Source of the DNA: Nodosilinea sp. FACHB-131
GTDB taxonomy: Bacteria; Cyanobacteriota; Cyanobacteriia; Phormidesmidales; Phormidesmidaceae
Length of the DNA: 64,000 nt
Assembly: GCF_014695395.1 (NCBI RefSeq)
Contig: NZ_JACJOF010000040.1
Location: 1 to 64,000 of the forward strand
Direction: 5' to 3'
Of the stretch, positions 22,815 through 31,496 are shown one piece after another. Both the position numbers and the translations under genes were made by a program. A model generated the notes under the pieces. The model made no database searches. It was not told the origin of the DNA and worked only from the letters and a program-made list of their open reading frames with translations. Each line of letters begins with the position of its first letter. Position 1 is the stretch's first letter.

Positions 22815-23840
22815 CTATTTATATTCTTGCTCAATTTCCTTCAAATGATTTAGCTTCTCATCAAGCAATTCACTAATCATCGAATACATTTCAAGCCGAA
22901 TAAGATTGTCCAAACGAGCCAAAAAGGCATCCAAGAAGCCAAGAAACTTCCGTGCTTCAATAACATAACGATCTCGCTCCAGATCCAAAGCCGATAAGAT
23001 CGATACATCCTGGAGTTCTTTGTGAACTGTATCAAGGCCTTGATTAAGTTTCTCAATCTCTTTATTTTGCTGTTCAATTTGCCGATAGAGATGATCACGA
23101 GCATCAGCCATATCAGCATACTCAATTCCTTCACTCACGTTGCGAAGCATTTGTTGATATTGATGTAAGCCTTGCTTCATTGCTGCGATTTCAGGTTGAG
23201 CCAAGTCCAATCCATCAATATCATCTGCTGTAGGCAGGGAGTCACTGAACATATCAGCAAGGCTTCGCCGTCTGATGATATCTAAGCTATCAATCAGCGC
23301 ATTCTTCTGATCGATAAGTGTCCGTTTACGAGCATTTGCCTCTTCTAGTTTTTTTTCTATATCCTCCTTTTGGAACTGCTTTCCTTCCATTGCCTCAGGA
23401 ATATGCACCTTGATAAGCACATCCTCAATCCGGTTTACTTCAACAGAAATTTGGCTGGCGATCTCCTCAAAAAACACATTCATCTCAATAACTGACTGTT
23501 TTAAAGAGGCTCGCATTTTCTGTGCAGCATTTTCCAACAAGCTTTTTGTGTCTGCTGTTGAATCTTTCTGAGCTAGCAAAAGTTCCTCCAGTTGAGCGAT
23601 TCTGCTGACTAGATTTTGATTTCGCAGCTTGGCTTTTAGCTCAATAATACCCTGCTTAATACTCTCGCTAGAATCCCGTGTATAGCTAACTAGCCGTTCA
23701 CTTTTCTGTCTTAGGCTAATTACGTAATCAGAGTCTAAACTATTTAGAAGATGCAGCATATTCTTAGGCGCATACCTTAAGACTGATACATCGGGTTTTG
23801 CAGCATCGTCAACCACTTGAAAAGAAGTGCTGTAAGACAT
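22815..23840 (-). CDS. XaxB/YaxB-like subunit of a binary alpha-pore-forming toxin
   Basis: 341 residues, matching the length of XaxB (about 350). It is almost wholly helical: long coiled coils (SRIAQLEELLLAQ, QKEDIEKKLEEANARKRTL, QIEQQNKEIEKLNQGLDTV) with no signal peptide, and a C-terminal helix typical of the family. In XaxAB and YaxAB, subunit B inserts or stabilises the pore with subunit A in the target membrane. AAGGAG stands before the ATG. It lies 183 bp after the A-subunit gene on the same strand. Assignment is from size, fold and partner, not from alignment. Confidence 0.78.
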   Translation of the reverse strand: MSYSTSFQVVDDAAKPDVSVLRYAPKNMLHLLNSLDSDYVISLRQKSERLVSYTRDSSESIKQGIIELKAKLRNQNLVSRIAQLEELLLAQKDSTADTKSLLENAAQKMRASLKQSVIEMNVFFEEIASQISVEVNRIEDVLIKVHIPEAMEGKQFQKEDIEKKLEEANARKRTLIDQKNALIDSLDIIRRRSLADMFSDSLPTADDIDGLDLAQPEIAAMKQGLHQYQQMLRNVSEGIEYADMADARDHLYRQIEQQNKEIEKLNQGLDTVHKELQDVSILSALDLERDRYVIEARKFLGFLDAFLARLDNLIRLEMYSMISELLDEKLNHLKEIEQEYK

Positions 23841-24023
23841 GGAAATGTTCTCCTTGGATAAGAAATGGCTCTATTATCTAGAAAATTCGAAAGATTGTCC
23901 TGAGACTAACTTCTGTGCTTATAGGTGAGTACTTTTTTAATTACCAACCAAGGATGGAAGACGGTAGTTATCGGCCGCACTACACCTATAAGAATTGCAA
24001 TTTTCCTACTTAAGAAAGACGAT

Positions 24024-25202
24024 TTAAGAGTGATAAAGGCGTTTATACTCTGCAATTGCCTCATCAAAGATTTTCATAAGCTGAGCAGTAGAGTTTTTGA
24101 CTTCCTTCCAAGGATTGATGACTTCCCCAAAGGCAATTACAAATGTTAACAAATCCATCCCGTTTTCAATGGTCTTTAAACTGCTTAGGGAGTTGGAAAT
24201 ATTAGTGTATAAGCTCTGCCAAACAAATGCTAGATGGCCAGCTCCCTCTTCTGCATCGATTAAACGGATATGAAGATCCTCAAAATGATTATTGAGTGAG
24301 CTAATTGAAAGTGCTATCGCCTGACGATTGGCTAAGCGGCATTCTAGTTCGGCTTTTTCCTTGATTTTCTTGTTCTTTGATTTTCGAGCTTTCTCAGCTT
24401 TTTCTCCGAAGATACCTCCCGTGATAGCGAGGCCAACAATACCCCCTGCCGCACCTGTAAATGCTAAACCAACATACTTGTCATAATCTTTTTTAAGCTG
24501 ATCAATCTCTCCCTGCAAGATTTCTATTTGACTGTTTATCTGACTGACTTCGGCGGAAATATTTGCCCTAGTAATAAGCTCCCACTTCCTCTTGACTGTA
24601 GGCTCTAGTTCATCGCTGATTTTAGTCTTGAAAAGAGCGATTTTCTCTTTTAGCTGCCTTGTTTTTTGCTCTTCAACTTCAATGCTTTTCAAGAGAACTT
24701 CTACAAGTTTACCTAATGAACTAATGACCTTGCGATCCTCTGCCTGAAAAGGAATCTCAATGCCTGAATCTTGAAGACTAGTATCGCCAACCGTATTCAC
24801 TGCCTGCACATAGATATCCATTTTATTGATATACTCAAGAATCTTGCCCCCCATTGAGGTCATTTTAGAAGCAAAATTGTCTAGATCAATACTTTGCTGT
24901 TGGACATTAGATTCAATGTCGTTCCATGTTTGTGCATTCCCGCGAATGCCTGCGAAAAGAGGTCTAATATCTTCAGGTTCTAAACCAGGAACACCTGAAC
25001 GAGAATAGCCAAGATATGTCACAACCTCTTGAGAATCGGTAGGTAGTGCCAATCCATATTTAACGTAAAGCTTGATATTGATAATGTCCTCACGGCTTAG
25101 GATTAAGCCTGGTTCACGCTTAACCTCATCGTTTTTTGCCGTGACAATCTTAATGAATTCTGTAGGTACTTGAGATACGGGGAAAGTAGTAGATGCAGGC
25201 AT
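24024..25202 (-). CDS. XaxA/YaxA-like subunit of a binary alpha-pore-forming toxin
   Basis: 392 residues, as in XaxA (about 400). An N-terminal segment with ILSREDIINIKLYVKYGLAL precedes long helices (about 95-240). A Gly/Ala-rich hydrophobic hairpin (YVGLAFTGAAGGIVGLAITG, residues 243-262) sits where the ClyA-type membrane 'foot' is expected. A basic KARKSKNKKIKEK stretch and further helices follow. GGAG precedes the ATG. Upstream of the B subunit on the same strand, so a two-gene operon. Such toxins lyse eukaryotic cells in pathogens; in a cyanobacterium the target could be grazers or competitors (inference). Confidence 0.82.
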   Translation of the reverse strand: MPASTTFPVSQVPTEFIKIVTAKNDEVKREPGLILSREDIINIKLYVKYGLALPTDSQEVVTYLGYSRSGVPGLEPEDIRPLFAGIRGNAQTWNDIESNVQQQSIDLDNFASKMTSMGGKILEYINKMDIYVQAVNTVGDTSLQDSGIEIPFQAEDRKVISSLGKLVEVLLKSIEVEEQKTRQLKEKIALFKTKISDELEPTVKRKWELITRANISAEVSQINSQIEILQGEIDQLKKDYDKYVGLAFTGAAGGIVGLAITGGIFGEKAEKARKSKNKKIKEKAELECRLANRQAIALSISSLNNHFEDLHIRLIDAEEGAGHLAFVWQSLYTNISNSLSSLKTIENGMDLLTFVIAFGEVINPWKEVKNSTAQLMKIFDEAIAEYKRLYHS

Positions 25203-25742
25203 TGTAGTCTCCTAGTTTTTTGACTTATTCCGCAAGATGTTGTGCTCTTGCGTTAAATAAGTCTTCAGCATGCCTTTCGAGAATTCCTATTTTTTTCTAG
25301 TGCCCTTCGTCATCCACAAAAGTGATTTCAATCACAGGTAGAGCAGGAATTAATTCCACAAAACACTGTCAAGTATTTGGTAATTTTTGATACCTGCCAT
25401 TGACTAGATCTGGATTCTTCCTGCTATTAAATATTGGGAAAGATTAGTTCAGTCTATATAAATGGTTGATCTTTAGGTAATCACTTAACTAAGTAACTAA
25501 TCCCATTGGTGTGATATATGTGACGGAAGTTGCTTTACATGCAGCTGTATTCTGCCACTGAGCCTAGTGAACCAGCGACTGCATCAAGCCATCTGGAAGC
25601 TCTGAAGGAACTCATAATTAACTGAAAGCGTAATAAACACCGCGATTCGTATCCTGTAAGCTTGCATGAAGCCTTCATCTGTTGAGAATAGGTACAAGGG
25701 CAAGGCTGGCATAAGGGAAACAAGCAGTACTGCTAAAAACGC
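25203..25742. other. Intergenic upstream of the toxin operon
   Basis: 540 bp, AT-rich in the first 300 bp, which should include the toxin promoter. At 25684-25745 a piece of the leader module recurs (AAGGGCAAGGC and AAAAACGCAAA). No supported gene. Confidence 0.45.
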
Positions 25743-25763
25743 AAAAAAAGGGGCCGAAGCCCC
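25743..25763 (-). terminator. Terminator of the gene at 25770
   Basis: GGGGC-CGAA-GCCCC with A7 on the plus strand, so T7 on the minus strand. Almost the same as the terminator at 21279. Confidence 0.85.
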
Positions 25764-25769
25764 CAGGAA

Positions 25770-26063
25770 CTAACCTAACCGCACCCGTGACCCGCGAGAA
25801 GCTGGACCCAGAGACACCTGACCACTAGGAACAGTGCAGGGAATGGAAGCCGCAAACGACCCTGGCCCCGAGGACACAGAGCGCACCAGGATGGAGTAGC
25901 CCACAACCGCAGCCCACCGAGTGGAGAAGGCCGAGGGCAGCTCACTGAACCACACCTCAGCCACGAAGCCGGTGAACGACCTGTCGGACTCCCGCCAGTA
26001 GCACTCGACCGCACCAAACTCAGTAGCCAAAGCCTGAACGAACTCGTAAGAAACTGGAAGCAT
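25770..26063 (-). CDS. 97-residue protein of the repeated leader module (copy B)
   Basis: From ATG 26063: MLPVSYEFVQALATEFGAVE, CYWRESDRSFTGFVAEVWFS, ends SRVRLG. Ser/Gly/Val-rich C-terminal third. It has a dedicated terminator and the leader shared with the gene at 21306. A longer start at 26126 is open but enters the conserved leader. Unknown function. The GC-rich third-base pattern supports coding in this frame rather than the overlapping one. Confidence 0.65.
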   Translation of the reverse strand: MLPVSYEFVQALATEFGAVECYWRESDRSFTGFVAEVWFSELPSAFSTRWAAVVGYSILVRSVSSGPGSFAASIPCTVPSGQVSLGPASRGSRVRLG

Positions 26064-26127
26064 GTAAAAGCACCAACGCAACGCGCATTCCACACGCCTG
26101 CGTCTTCCTGCTCCGATGGCGGTCAAA

Positions 26128-26262
26128 CTAGGCGCAAGGGCAAGGCAGGCCTAAGAAAAAAATGCGAAGCACCACTAGAACGGCCTGGCGCAGCTTGGGA
26201 ACCCCTTGCGCCGGGTTTAGAGGCGTAAAATAGCGTCCCCTGCGTTGGTCGCCCATCAAGGG
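26128..26262 (-). promoter_or_regulatory. Conserved promoter/leader module, copy B
   Basis: Plus-strand order AAGGGCAAGGC, CTAAGAAAAAAATGCGAAGC, CCTTGCGCC and AAAATAGCGTCCCCTGCGT (26227-26245), parallel to copy A. In the sense direction GCTTCGCATTTTTTTCTTAGG may act as an attenuator. The remainder to 26427 has dyads (GTGAC/GTCAC near 26352) but no gene. Confidence 0.6.
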
Positions 26263-26427
26263 TTTTGCCTACATCGAGTGAGCCGGCCACATCCTACACA
26301 CTTAGCCGAGCGATAAAGCCTAGGCCGCATTGCTTGAGTAGACCGCGGCAGTGACGCGATCGGAGTCACAATAGGCCTAATGGAATTTCACCTCAGCCCC
26401 TGGCCACCGCTGGGGGCTTTCTATTAG

Positions 26428-26550
26428 CTACCGTCGCCAGAGCACTACCACAGTGCAGGAGATCGCTGTCAACCAGAGCAGATCAAACCCCAGACCAGTG
26501 CTATTGCCGACGTACATCGCCCAATCAGCGGGCCATTCTCCAAAATCCAT
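26428..26550 (-). CDS. Possible 40-residue membrane protein
   Basis: Starts MDFGEWPADWAMYVGNSTGL, then a hydrophobic helix (LLWLTAISCTVVVLW) and RR at the end. AGGCAGG precedes the ATG by 5-11 nt. The frame stays open for some 20 codons upstream with a hydrophobic stretch (LLAPLALGALFG) but without a good start, so it may be a 5'-truncated gene. Confidence 0.35.
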   Translation of the reverse strand: MDFGEWPADWAMYVGNSTGLGFDLLWLTAISCTVVVLWRR

Positions 26551-27031
26551 TGCAACCTGCCTATGGTGCCCAAACAAAGCTCCCAGGGCCAGCGGTGCCA
26601 GTAGGGGTTGAGTCAGGATGTGTATCTAACGTAGATAGCGATCGCTGCTGCTTGCCTACGATGCCTTTGCCGGTAGGGGCGACCGCGGGGGTCGTTTTTG
26701 GCGTAAATGGAATTTCACAGATGCCTCCGGCCAACGTCGAGCCTTTGTTTTGGTCTGCCCTCAGTCGCAGGCAAGGGGACGGGCAACCTCGCTAGCTGCG
26801 CGCGCAGGCAACTACTCAACCACGATCCTTCAACGGGTTAGGGCCGAAGTTCGAGCGCTCGGCTTGATCGATAGTCACCTCAACTACCTCTCAGCAGTGT
26901 CATTCTGCCTATTCAAAGTCGATATTCCAGGGAACCGATTGATTGCATGAGGTCTAATGGTGAAGTTGTGCGGCAGCAGATCACCTCGAACACCCACCAG
27001 TAATCATTGTTCCGTCTGCACCAACGCAGTG
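26551..27031. other. Intergenic with a plus-strand terminator
   Basis: CGACC/GGTCG at 26680-26694 followed by T5 is terminator-like on the plus strand, but no plus gene precedes it. The rest holds only frames without coding character. Confidence 0.4.
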
Positions 27032-27538
27032 TTAAGCATCTTCATTGAAACTGTAGACCATAAGATAACAACGACCATATCCAGGAGGGCTGTATTCCCG
27101 CAGAACGCGAAAGCCAACTTTGGTGTAGGCGCGCTGTGCGAACAGATTCTGCACACTTGTAGTCAGACCAACCAACGGAACATCTCGCCGCTGGCGAAAC
27201 TGTGACAACAATAACAGGAGTGCTTTTGGTCCGATCCCACGACCAACAAACTCCGGCTCACCAATGAGAATATCTACGTCAACCGATCCTGTGGGGATTT
27301 CGTGAAGACCTACTGAATCTAAAATTTCACGCGACACAGCCTGCCATCGAACATAGCCAACTATCTGCCCGCCGACTGTGATCAGCGCCCGATCGCCGCC
27401 TAGTGGCGGATTGGCTGCCCACTCAATATGGTCTTCAGGGTCAGGATACCAGGCAGCGACATGAGGAGTCACTAGCCAACGTCTTAGTAGCGTGACCTCA
27501 GTACTGGAGAACGGAATTAACGTGACATCAGCTTCCAT
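27032..27538 (-). CDS. GNAT acetyltransferase, AAC(6')-like
   Basis: 168 residues from ATG 27538 (a TTG four codons upstream is weaker). LRRWLVTPHVAAWYPDPEDH, GDRALITVGGQIVGYVRWQ, VDVDILIGEPEFVGRGIGPK and the acetyl-CoA loop GRGIGPKALLLLL give the GNAT fold of the aminoglycoside 6'-N-acetyltransferase / RimJ-like branch. It transfers acetyl from acetyl-CoA to an amine. The substrate cannot be stated, and resistance should not be assumed. Single gene, minus strand. Confidence 0.88.
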   Translation of the reverse strand: MEADVTLIPFSSTEVTLLRRWLVTPHVAAWYPDPEDHIEWAANPPLGGDRALITVGGQIVGYVRWQAVSREILDSVGLHEIPTGSVDVDILIGEPEFVGRGIGPKALLLLLSQFRQRRDVPLVGLTTSVQNLFAQRAYTKVGFRVLREYSPPGYGRCYLMVYSFNEDA

Positions 27539-27597
27539 AGTGACCTGCAAGCTTCTTCTGCTTAACTTGTTATTAGAGGGAAGATTAATGATTCTAC

Positions 27598-27975
27598 CTA
27601 CACCGAATCATCAGCCCAACTACAATGCCCACAGTCCCAATGGATCTGCCCCTCAGTCGCTTTAGGCACTGGCCTCTCACAGTTAGGGCATCGGGACGTA
27701 AACAGCGGGTGAACATCCAACATCTCCAACCGTTGCTCCAAAGTCAGCCGCTGCACTGGGTCTAAAATTAGCTCACTATCGTAGTAGCTAGCCCCCTCCG
27801 GCTGCCATCCCTCTCCGTACCAAGCCAATGGGTCATCAGGGAGGGCGATCGCCCTGGTGGCCAACCTGAAGTCTGAACAGTTATCTTCTTCCACTCCCTC
27901 GGGATGCTCTACACAAACTAGGTAGGGGCTATGGGCGCAATATTCACAGAGATCACAGCAGTCGAGTTTAGCCAT
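27598..27975 (-). CDS. Cysteine-rich zinc-binding protein
   Basis: 125 residues with two zinc clusters: CCDLCEYCAHS ... CVEHPEG ... NC at the start and CPNCERPVP ... WDCGHCSW at the end, around a polar middle. No enzyme motif. A broken copy of its C-terminus lies at 47317. Its ATG overlaps the stop of the membrane-protein gene upstream (TAATG), so the two are coupled. Confidence 0.75.
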   Translation of the reverse strand: MAKLDCCDLCEYCAHSPYLVCVEHPEGVEEDNCSDFRLATRAIALPDDPLAWYGEGWQPEGASYYDSELILDPVQRLTLEQRLEMLDVHPLFTSRCPNCERPVPKATEGQIHWDCGHCSWADDSV

Positions 27976-28193
27976 TAAAATCCACAGTTCCTTGCACCAA
28001 AAGATTTAGTGAGCGTACCGTCTGACTCTAGTACCGCGCACCAGATACCATCATCACGCCAAAGCTGGTAACGATAGCTGCCCTCGTGGACAATGAAGAT
28101 AGAGGCTAATAGTAGAACGGTACAAGCTGCGATCGTACCAAGCACCCGCAGGGGCCGTACTGCAGTTGGTGTGATTGGTTGAGTGCCTTTCAT
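27975..28193 (-). CDS. Small single-pass membrane protein
   Basis: 72 residues; a transmembrane helix near 18-36 (VLGTIAACTVLLLASIFIV) is followed by an exported-looking domain with two cysteines (WCAVLE, NCGF) that could form a disulphide. It is the first gene of a two-gene unit with the zinc protein (1-bp overlap). Function unknown. The 310 bp upstream contain no gene. Confidence 0.7.
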   Translation of the reverse strand: MKGTQPITPTAVRPLRVLGTIAACTVLLLASIFIVHEGSYRYQLWRDDGIWCAVLESDGTLTKSFGARNCGF

Positions 28194-28504
28194 TCTGCAC
28201 TCTAGGCATTTGAAGGATACCCAGAAACGATATAGCTCTTACAGAAATTAGCGTTGTAATGGGAATAATCAAGCAAGAGCTCTCAGCAACCGCTAGGAGC
28301 TTAAGCAACAATCGGCTTCTTTATCGTAATAGGCTATTTGTTAAGGTAATTTGGCAGCTATAGAAACAGCTACTTCCATTAATCTAACAAACTGATTCTA
28401 CTCAAAAGTTTTTCGTGTAGCGCTTCAAGATGGGAATGGCATCTTCTTAAATGGTATTTTCCTGTTGACTCTCTGAGGGAACAATATAGCCAATTTGGAA
28501 GTAG

Positions 28505-29098
28505 CTACTCACCCTGAAACGTTCCTTCATCAGCAGGTGGCAGGGTATTTAAAAAGCTGACTAGAATACTTTGAATCTCCCTAAGAACTCTTTTGCCGAG
28601 ATCTGTTAGCTCAATTTCCATAGCATCATCTAGCCCTTGTGGTGGCTGAATAGTATCATCAATCCTTAAAATTCCATATTGCTTTAGGCTGTCATATATA
28701 TTCTTTGTTTCCTGATCTAGGTATTTGGGATCTACGATTGTCTTGCCATCTGAAATCTCTAATATTTTCAGCAATTCTTGACGATTCAGCTTCTCAATAA
28801 AACTGTAAGCCTCCAAGTCTGAGCCTCGAAGAGCATCAGCATACACTTCAATCTCAACCCCTGCGATATTTATTTTGCTTGTTCTAGATAGATTTGATGA
28901 TACCTGCTTAATTAATCTGCTAACGTCTGAATAGAAGATGATAGCCAATATGAATATCAAAGCAGGCCAAAGCATTTTTGATATAAAGTTTAAGGTGACA
29001 TCATATCTCTCTATTAGAGCATTATTCAACAATTTATTTAACCAAACTCTGTGCGAGTTGTTTAGACCTAACTCTGAATTCTCCTTATCTTGAGTCAT
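28505..29098 (-). CDS. Membrane-anchored winged-helix-like protein
   Basis: 197 residues. A transmembrane helix (MLWPALIFILAIIFY, about 42-57) is followed by a short coiled segment and a C-terminal domain that looks like a winged helix (LNRQELLKILEISDGKTIVD, YDSLKQYGILRI, ELTDLGKRVLREI). Such proteins can sense signals at the membrane, but no family name is supported. AT-rich gene in an island of small unknown genes. Single transcription unit by spacing. Confidence 0.75.
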   Translation of the reverse strand: MTQDKENSELGLNNSHRVWLNKLLNNALIERYDVTLNFISKMLWPALIFILAIIFYSDVSRLIKQVSSNLSRTSKINIAGVEIEVYADALRGSDLEAYSFIEKLNRQELLKILEISDGKTIVDPKYLDQETKNIYDSLKQYGILRIDDTIQPPQGLDDAMEIELTDLGKRVLREIQSILVSFLNTLPPADEGTFQGE

Positions 29099-29326
29099 TA
29101 GTGGTGGATTTTAAAGTAGATTAATAAAAACAGTAATTTGCCTTTCCTGATCACATTTCAATTCTATCCATTAGGACAATATTGGAATACGATTAGGAAA
29201 GGCAGTCGAAATATAGCGGTTTTCCACCTACGTAGTATGTGTAAACCTAAAAGCCTTTGCTAAGCAAAGCTTCCCCTGTGTTTTGTTCGCGTATGAACCT
29301 CTACAGAAGTTTAGGATCTAATTAGT

Positions 29327-29554
29327 TTAATTGGGAACACATATAGTTGTATTTCCCTTCAGAATACCAGTCGTTCCTTTGGGGCAATTACTTGGGGCTG
29401 ACTCAGGGCCAGAGGCAATTGTAAACCCTGAGTTCTCTTCGAGAATGATAGTTAAGTTGTAATCGGCCAAAGCCGGCAAACTTTTAATCTCTTCAGCTAG
29501 CTTCTCAATGGCTGAGTTGAGTTGAGGATCAAGTACTTTATTTTCCGCTGTCAT
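29327..29554 (-). CDS. 75-residue protein with Cys-containing tail
   Basis: MTAENKVLDPQLNSAIEKLA begins an amphipathic helical half. The tail is Gly/Ser/Thr-rich with two cysteines (NCPKGTTGILKG, TTICVPN). The leader-plus-small-polar-core shape recalls ribosomal peptide precursors, but no modifying enzyme is nearby, so that is only a thought. The ATG overlaps the upstream stop (29551-29554). Confidence 0.6.
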   Translation of the reverse strand: MTAENKVLDPQLNSAIEKLAEEIKSLPALADYNLTIILEENSGFTIASGPESAPSNCPKGTTGILKGNTTICVPN

Positions 29555-29796
29555 TGGAGCATACCCTGAATAAAGAAATAGACAAAGATGACGCAGCCTG
29601 GCTCTTCTGGGCTTTGGTTGAATCTGTTTGCCAGATACGCTTTATCCTCGCAAAAGTGATTTAGAACCCTTGCTGGAATAGGCATAAGCCTACTTGCTGC
29701 CAAATACTCATAAGAGCCGCAAAACAAAGATAGCATATGTGAAAGGATAAGGATTTGAAGTGGTTTTCCGTATTCAGGGAATTTGAGTGTGACCAA
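29551..29796 (-). CDS. Hypothetical protein coupled to the 75-residue gene
   Basis: 81 residues from a TTG at 29796, or about 61 from ATG 29736. Hydrophobic patches (LILSHMLSLFCGSYEYLAA, CVIFVYFFIQGML) suggest membrane contact at the C-terminus. The 4-bp ATGA overlap with the next gene supports translation. No family recognised. Confidence 0.5.
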   Translation of the reverse strand: MVTLKFPEYGKPLQILILSHMLSLFCGSYEYLAASRLMPIPARVLNHFCEDKAYLANRFNQSPEEPGCVIFVYFFIQGMLQ

Positions 29797-29939
29797 TGAA
29801 TCTACAGAATTTATTGCTCAAATAAAGTACCTAAATCACAGTTGCGCTTTTTATTGAAAAATAGAGCATTCCCAGTTATGACCAAAATATTGAGCATTAG
29901 TTTATTTGCTTATTTAATGTTTTTATTTATACCTCAACT

Positions 29940-29967
29940 AAAAAGCTCCTAGCGATCGCTAGGAGCT
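29940..29967 (-). terminator. Terminator of the 29998 gene, HIP1 in the loop
   Basis: AGCTCCTAGC-GATC-GCTAGGAGCT with T5 after it on the minus strand. The centre is a GCGATCGC octamer, so a HIP1 site forms the hairpin tip. Confidence 0.85.
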
Positions 29968-29997
29968 CCAAGACAATTTAATCCGGGTTATAGAATT

Positions 29998-30540
29998 TCA
30001 CGCTGCGGTCTGGTGGGCTTCATTATCCAAGGCGACAGCTATCACCGACCAAACGACAACCACCTGGCTATAGTCCCCCGACGCTCGCTCCACCACCAGC
30101 TCAAAATGCTGCAACCGTTCAATGACCATCCCCTCAGCAGGCGAGATCCACTCCTCTCGCTCGACCAACTCCCAGTTGGGCTCTCCAACCTCATTAGCAA
30201 TTAACTCCCCGCCAGAAGCGGCATGAACCACCATTATGGGGGCACTACCATCGTGCCAGGGCTCACGGGCAGGCGTAGAGCTATCGAGGGTACAGAGAGC
30301 GACGTGAAATGCTTCAAGGGCTGTCTCATACTGATTCAGAGGCTGATAGGTCTGCACTCGCGCGATCGCCCAGCGCTGGCCATAAGCTTCAAACTGCTGG
30401 CCCACCACCGGGGCATCTTCAGCAAAGGCCAAGTCATAGTCTTCGATGCTGCCCTCTGGCACATAGCCCTCTGGGGCATCCCAACCACTAGGAACGTGGC
30501 CAGGGGGATAGCTCATTACAGTCTTGATCAGATGCGTCAT
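29998..30540 (-). CDS. Hypothetical protein, 180 residues
   Basis: ATG 30540 is chosen over 30516 because GAGGTGA lies 4-10 nt before it. Acidic protein; begins MTHLIKTVMSYPPGHVPSGW, and the rest is a beta-rich domain (QFEAYGQRWAIARVQTY, MVIERLQHFELVVERASGDY). No motif recognised. It follows the exported protein gene by 8 bp and ends at a strong terminator, so it closes the minus-strand operon that starts at 32479 or 30956. Confidence 0.7.
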   Translation of the reverse strand: MTHLIKTVMSYPPGHVPSGWDAPEGYVPEGSIEDYDLAFAEDAPVVGQQFEAYGQRWAIARVQTYQPLNQYETALEAFHVALCTLDSSTPAREPWHDGSAPIMVVHAASGGELIANEVGEPNWELVEREEWISPAEGMVIERLQHFELVVERASGDYSQVVVVWSVIAVALDNEAHQTAA

Positions 30541-30548
30541 GGCTCACC

Positions 30549-30956
30549 TCAACCTCTGAACGTACAAGCCCAGCGAGAGCCTCGCTGGCTGGCTCTCCTG
30601 ACTCGCACTACAGTCACTAGGCTACCGCCTTGGTTCGTGTACTGCTCAGCCAAAAGATTACATTTGCGGCGGGCCTGCTGCTCGTTATCGGCCCACACAT
30701 AATCTTCCCAATCTTCTAACTGCTGGTCAGGGGTGGGAGTGTAGGACAAAACCGGAATCCGCAGCTCCTGCCCATTGTTGGATAAAACCCAATACGTCAC
30801 TCCAGCGATCGCTACCACCGTCACCACACAGCCCACGCTGGCGACACAAACGGCCACTGCTGGCACCGCCGTTGGATTGGCTCGAACTTGTACCGCTGGC
30901 CCTGTCACCAAGGCACTCGAAATTGTGAGTGCTACTGCACCCCTCCAATGCTTCAT
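30549..30956 (-). CDS. Exported or membrane protein
   Basis: 135 residues. It has a signal peptide (to about residue 26, VRANPTA), then a hydrophobic helix (VAVCVASVGCVVTVVAIAG). A soluble domain with YVWADNEQQARRKCNLLAEQ and a C-terminal Cys follows. No known family. It precedes the 29998 gene by 8 bp. Confidence 0.65.
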   Translation of the reverse strand: MKHWRGAVALTISSALVTGPAVQVRANPTAVPAVAVCVASVGCVVTVVAIAGVTYWVLSNNGQELRIPVLSYTPTPDQQLEDWEDYVWADNEQQARRKCNLLAEQYTNQGGSLVTVVRVRRASQRGSRWACTFRG

Positions 30957-31016
30957 GTTGTTGCTCCTAAGAGAAACCCCCGGTCTGGCCGAGGTAAAAA
31001 TGCTGTGTTGTAGTTC

Positions 31017-31265
31017 TTAAGCTACTGAGGCCGCTTCTTGCTCAGTCTCGGGCTCTAACCGAAGGAACCCTTTCTCAGCCAAATGCTTGATACGAGAAAT
31101 CAAAGGTCTGCGATCGCTCAGGCCCAGAGGCACCAGGAGTTCAGTTACAGAAACCTTCCGGCCCTCAGCCAGCTTCGCCCTCAGTAGGTCGTAGGTTTCA
31201 AGCTGAACTGTGGTGGCCGTTGCGCGGTTAGCACCGTCTAGAAATTCAATGATCATGCTAATCAT
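31017..31265 (-). CDS. Small winged-helix protein
   Basis: 82 residues. TVQLETYDLLRAKLAEGRKV, SVTELLVPLGLSDRRPLISR and IKHLAEKGFLRLEPE form a winged helix-turn-helix. A start at 31256 would avoid the 8-bp overlap with the gene upstream. Likely a DNA-binding accessory factor in the 32.5-31.0 kb minus-strand operon with other DNA-binding and exported proteins. Confidence 0.75.
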   Translation of the reverse strand: MISMIIEFLDGANRATATTVQLETYDLLRAKLAEGRKVSVTELLVPLGLSDRRPLISRIKHLAEKGFLRLEPETEQEAASVA

Positions 31266-31485
31266 CTTTGATTTCCGCTCCTGATGATACTAGCGTACTC
31301 CAGTAGTCTTCAATCTCACTCAGGGCAGAAGCCTTCAAGTCTGTCTGGGTTTCCTGACGGTAATCCTTCTCAAAGTCGCCCCAGTCCTCAAAGGTGCCTT
31401 CGGGCGTTACCCCCTCCTTCATGTTGCAGTTCTGCTGATGCCGCCCTTCGGCGTCCAAATCGTCGCCATTTAACTTCCTTGCCAT
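31258..31485 (-). CDS. Small acidic protein
   Basis: 75 residues, MARKLNGDDLDAEGRHQQNC, then EGTFEDWGDFEKDYRQET. Very acidic and helical. It could be an inhibitor or a DNA-mimic-like factor by charge alone, but that is speculation. It sits between a lipoprotein gene and a winged-helix gene in the same direction with small gaps. Confidence 0.55.
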   Translation of the reverse strand: MARKLNGDDLDAEGRHQQNCNMKEGVTPEGTFEDWGDFEKDYRQETQTDLKASALSEIEDYWSTLVSSGAEIKDD

Positions 31486-31496
31486 GCCAATGCTCC

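Noticed and set aside
25535..25723. 62-residue minus-strand ORF upstream of the toxin genes
   Set aside because: No start signal or motif, and the region is partly a leader-module scrap.
27032..27538. Aminoglycoside resistance gene
   Set aside because: The GNAT resembles AAC(6') types, but the fold is shared with many other acetyltransferases; resistance cannot be claimed from sequence alone.
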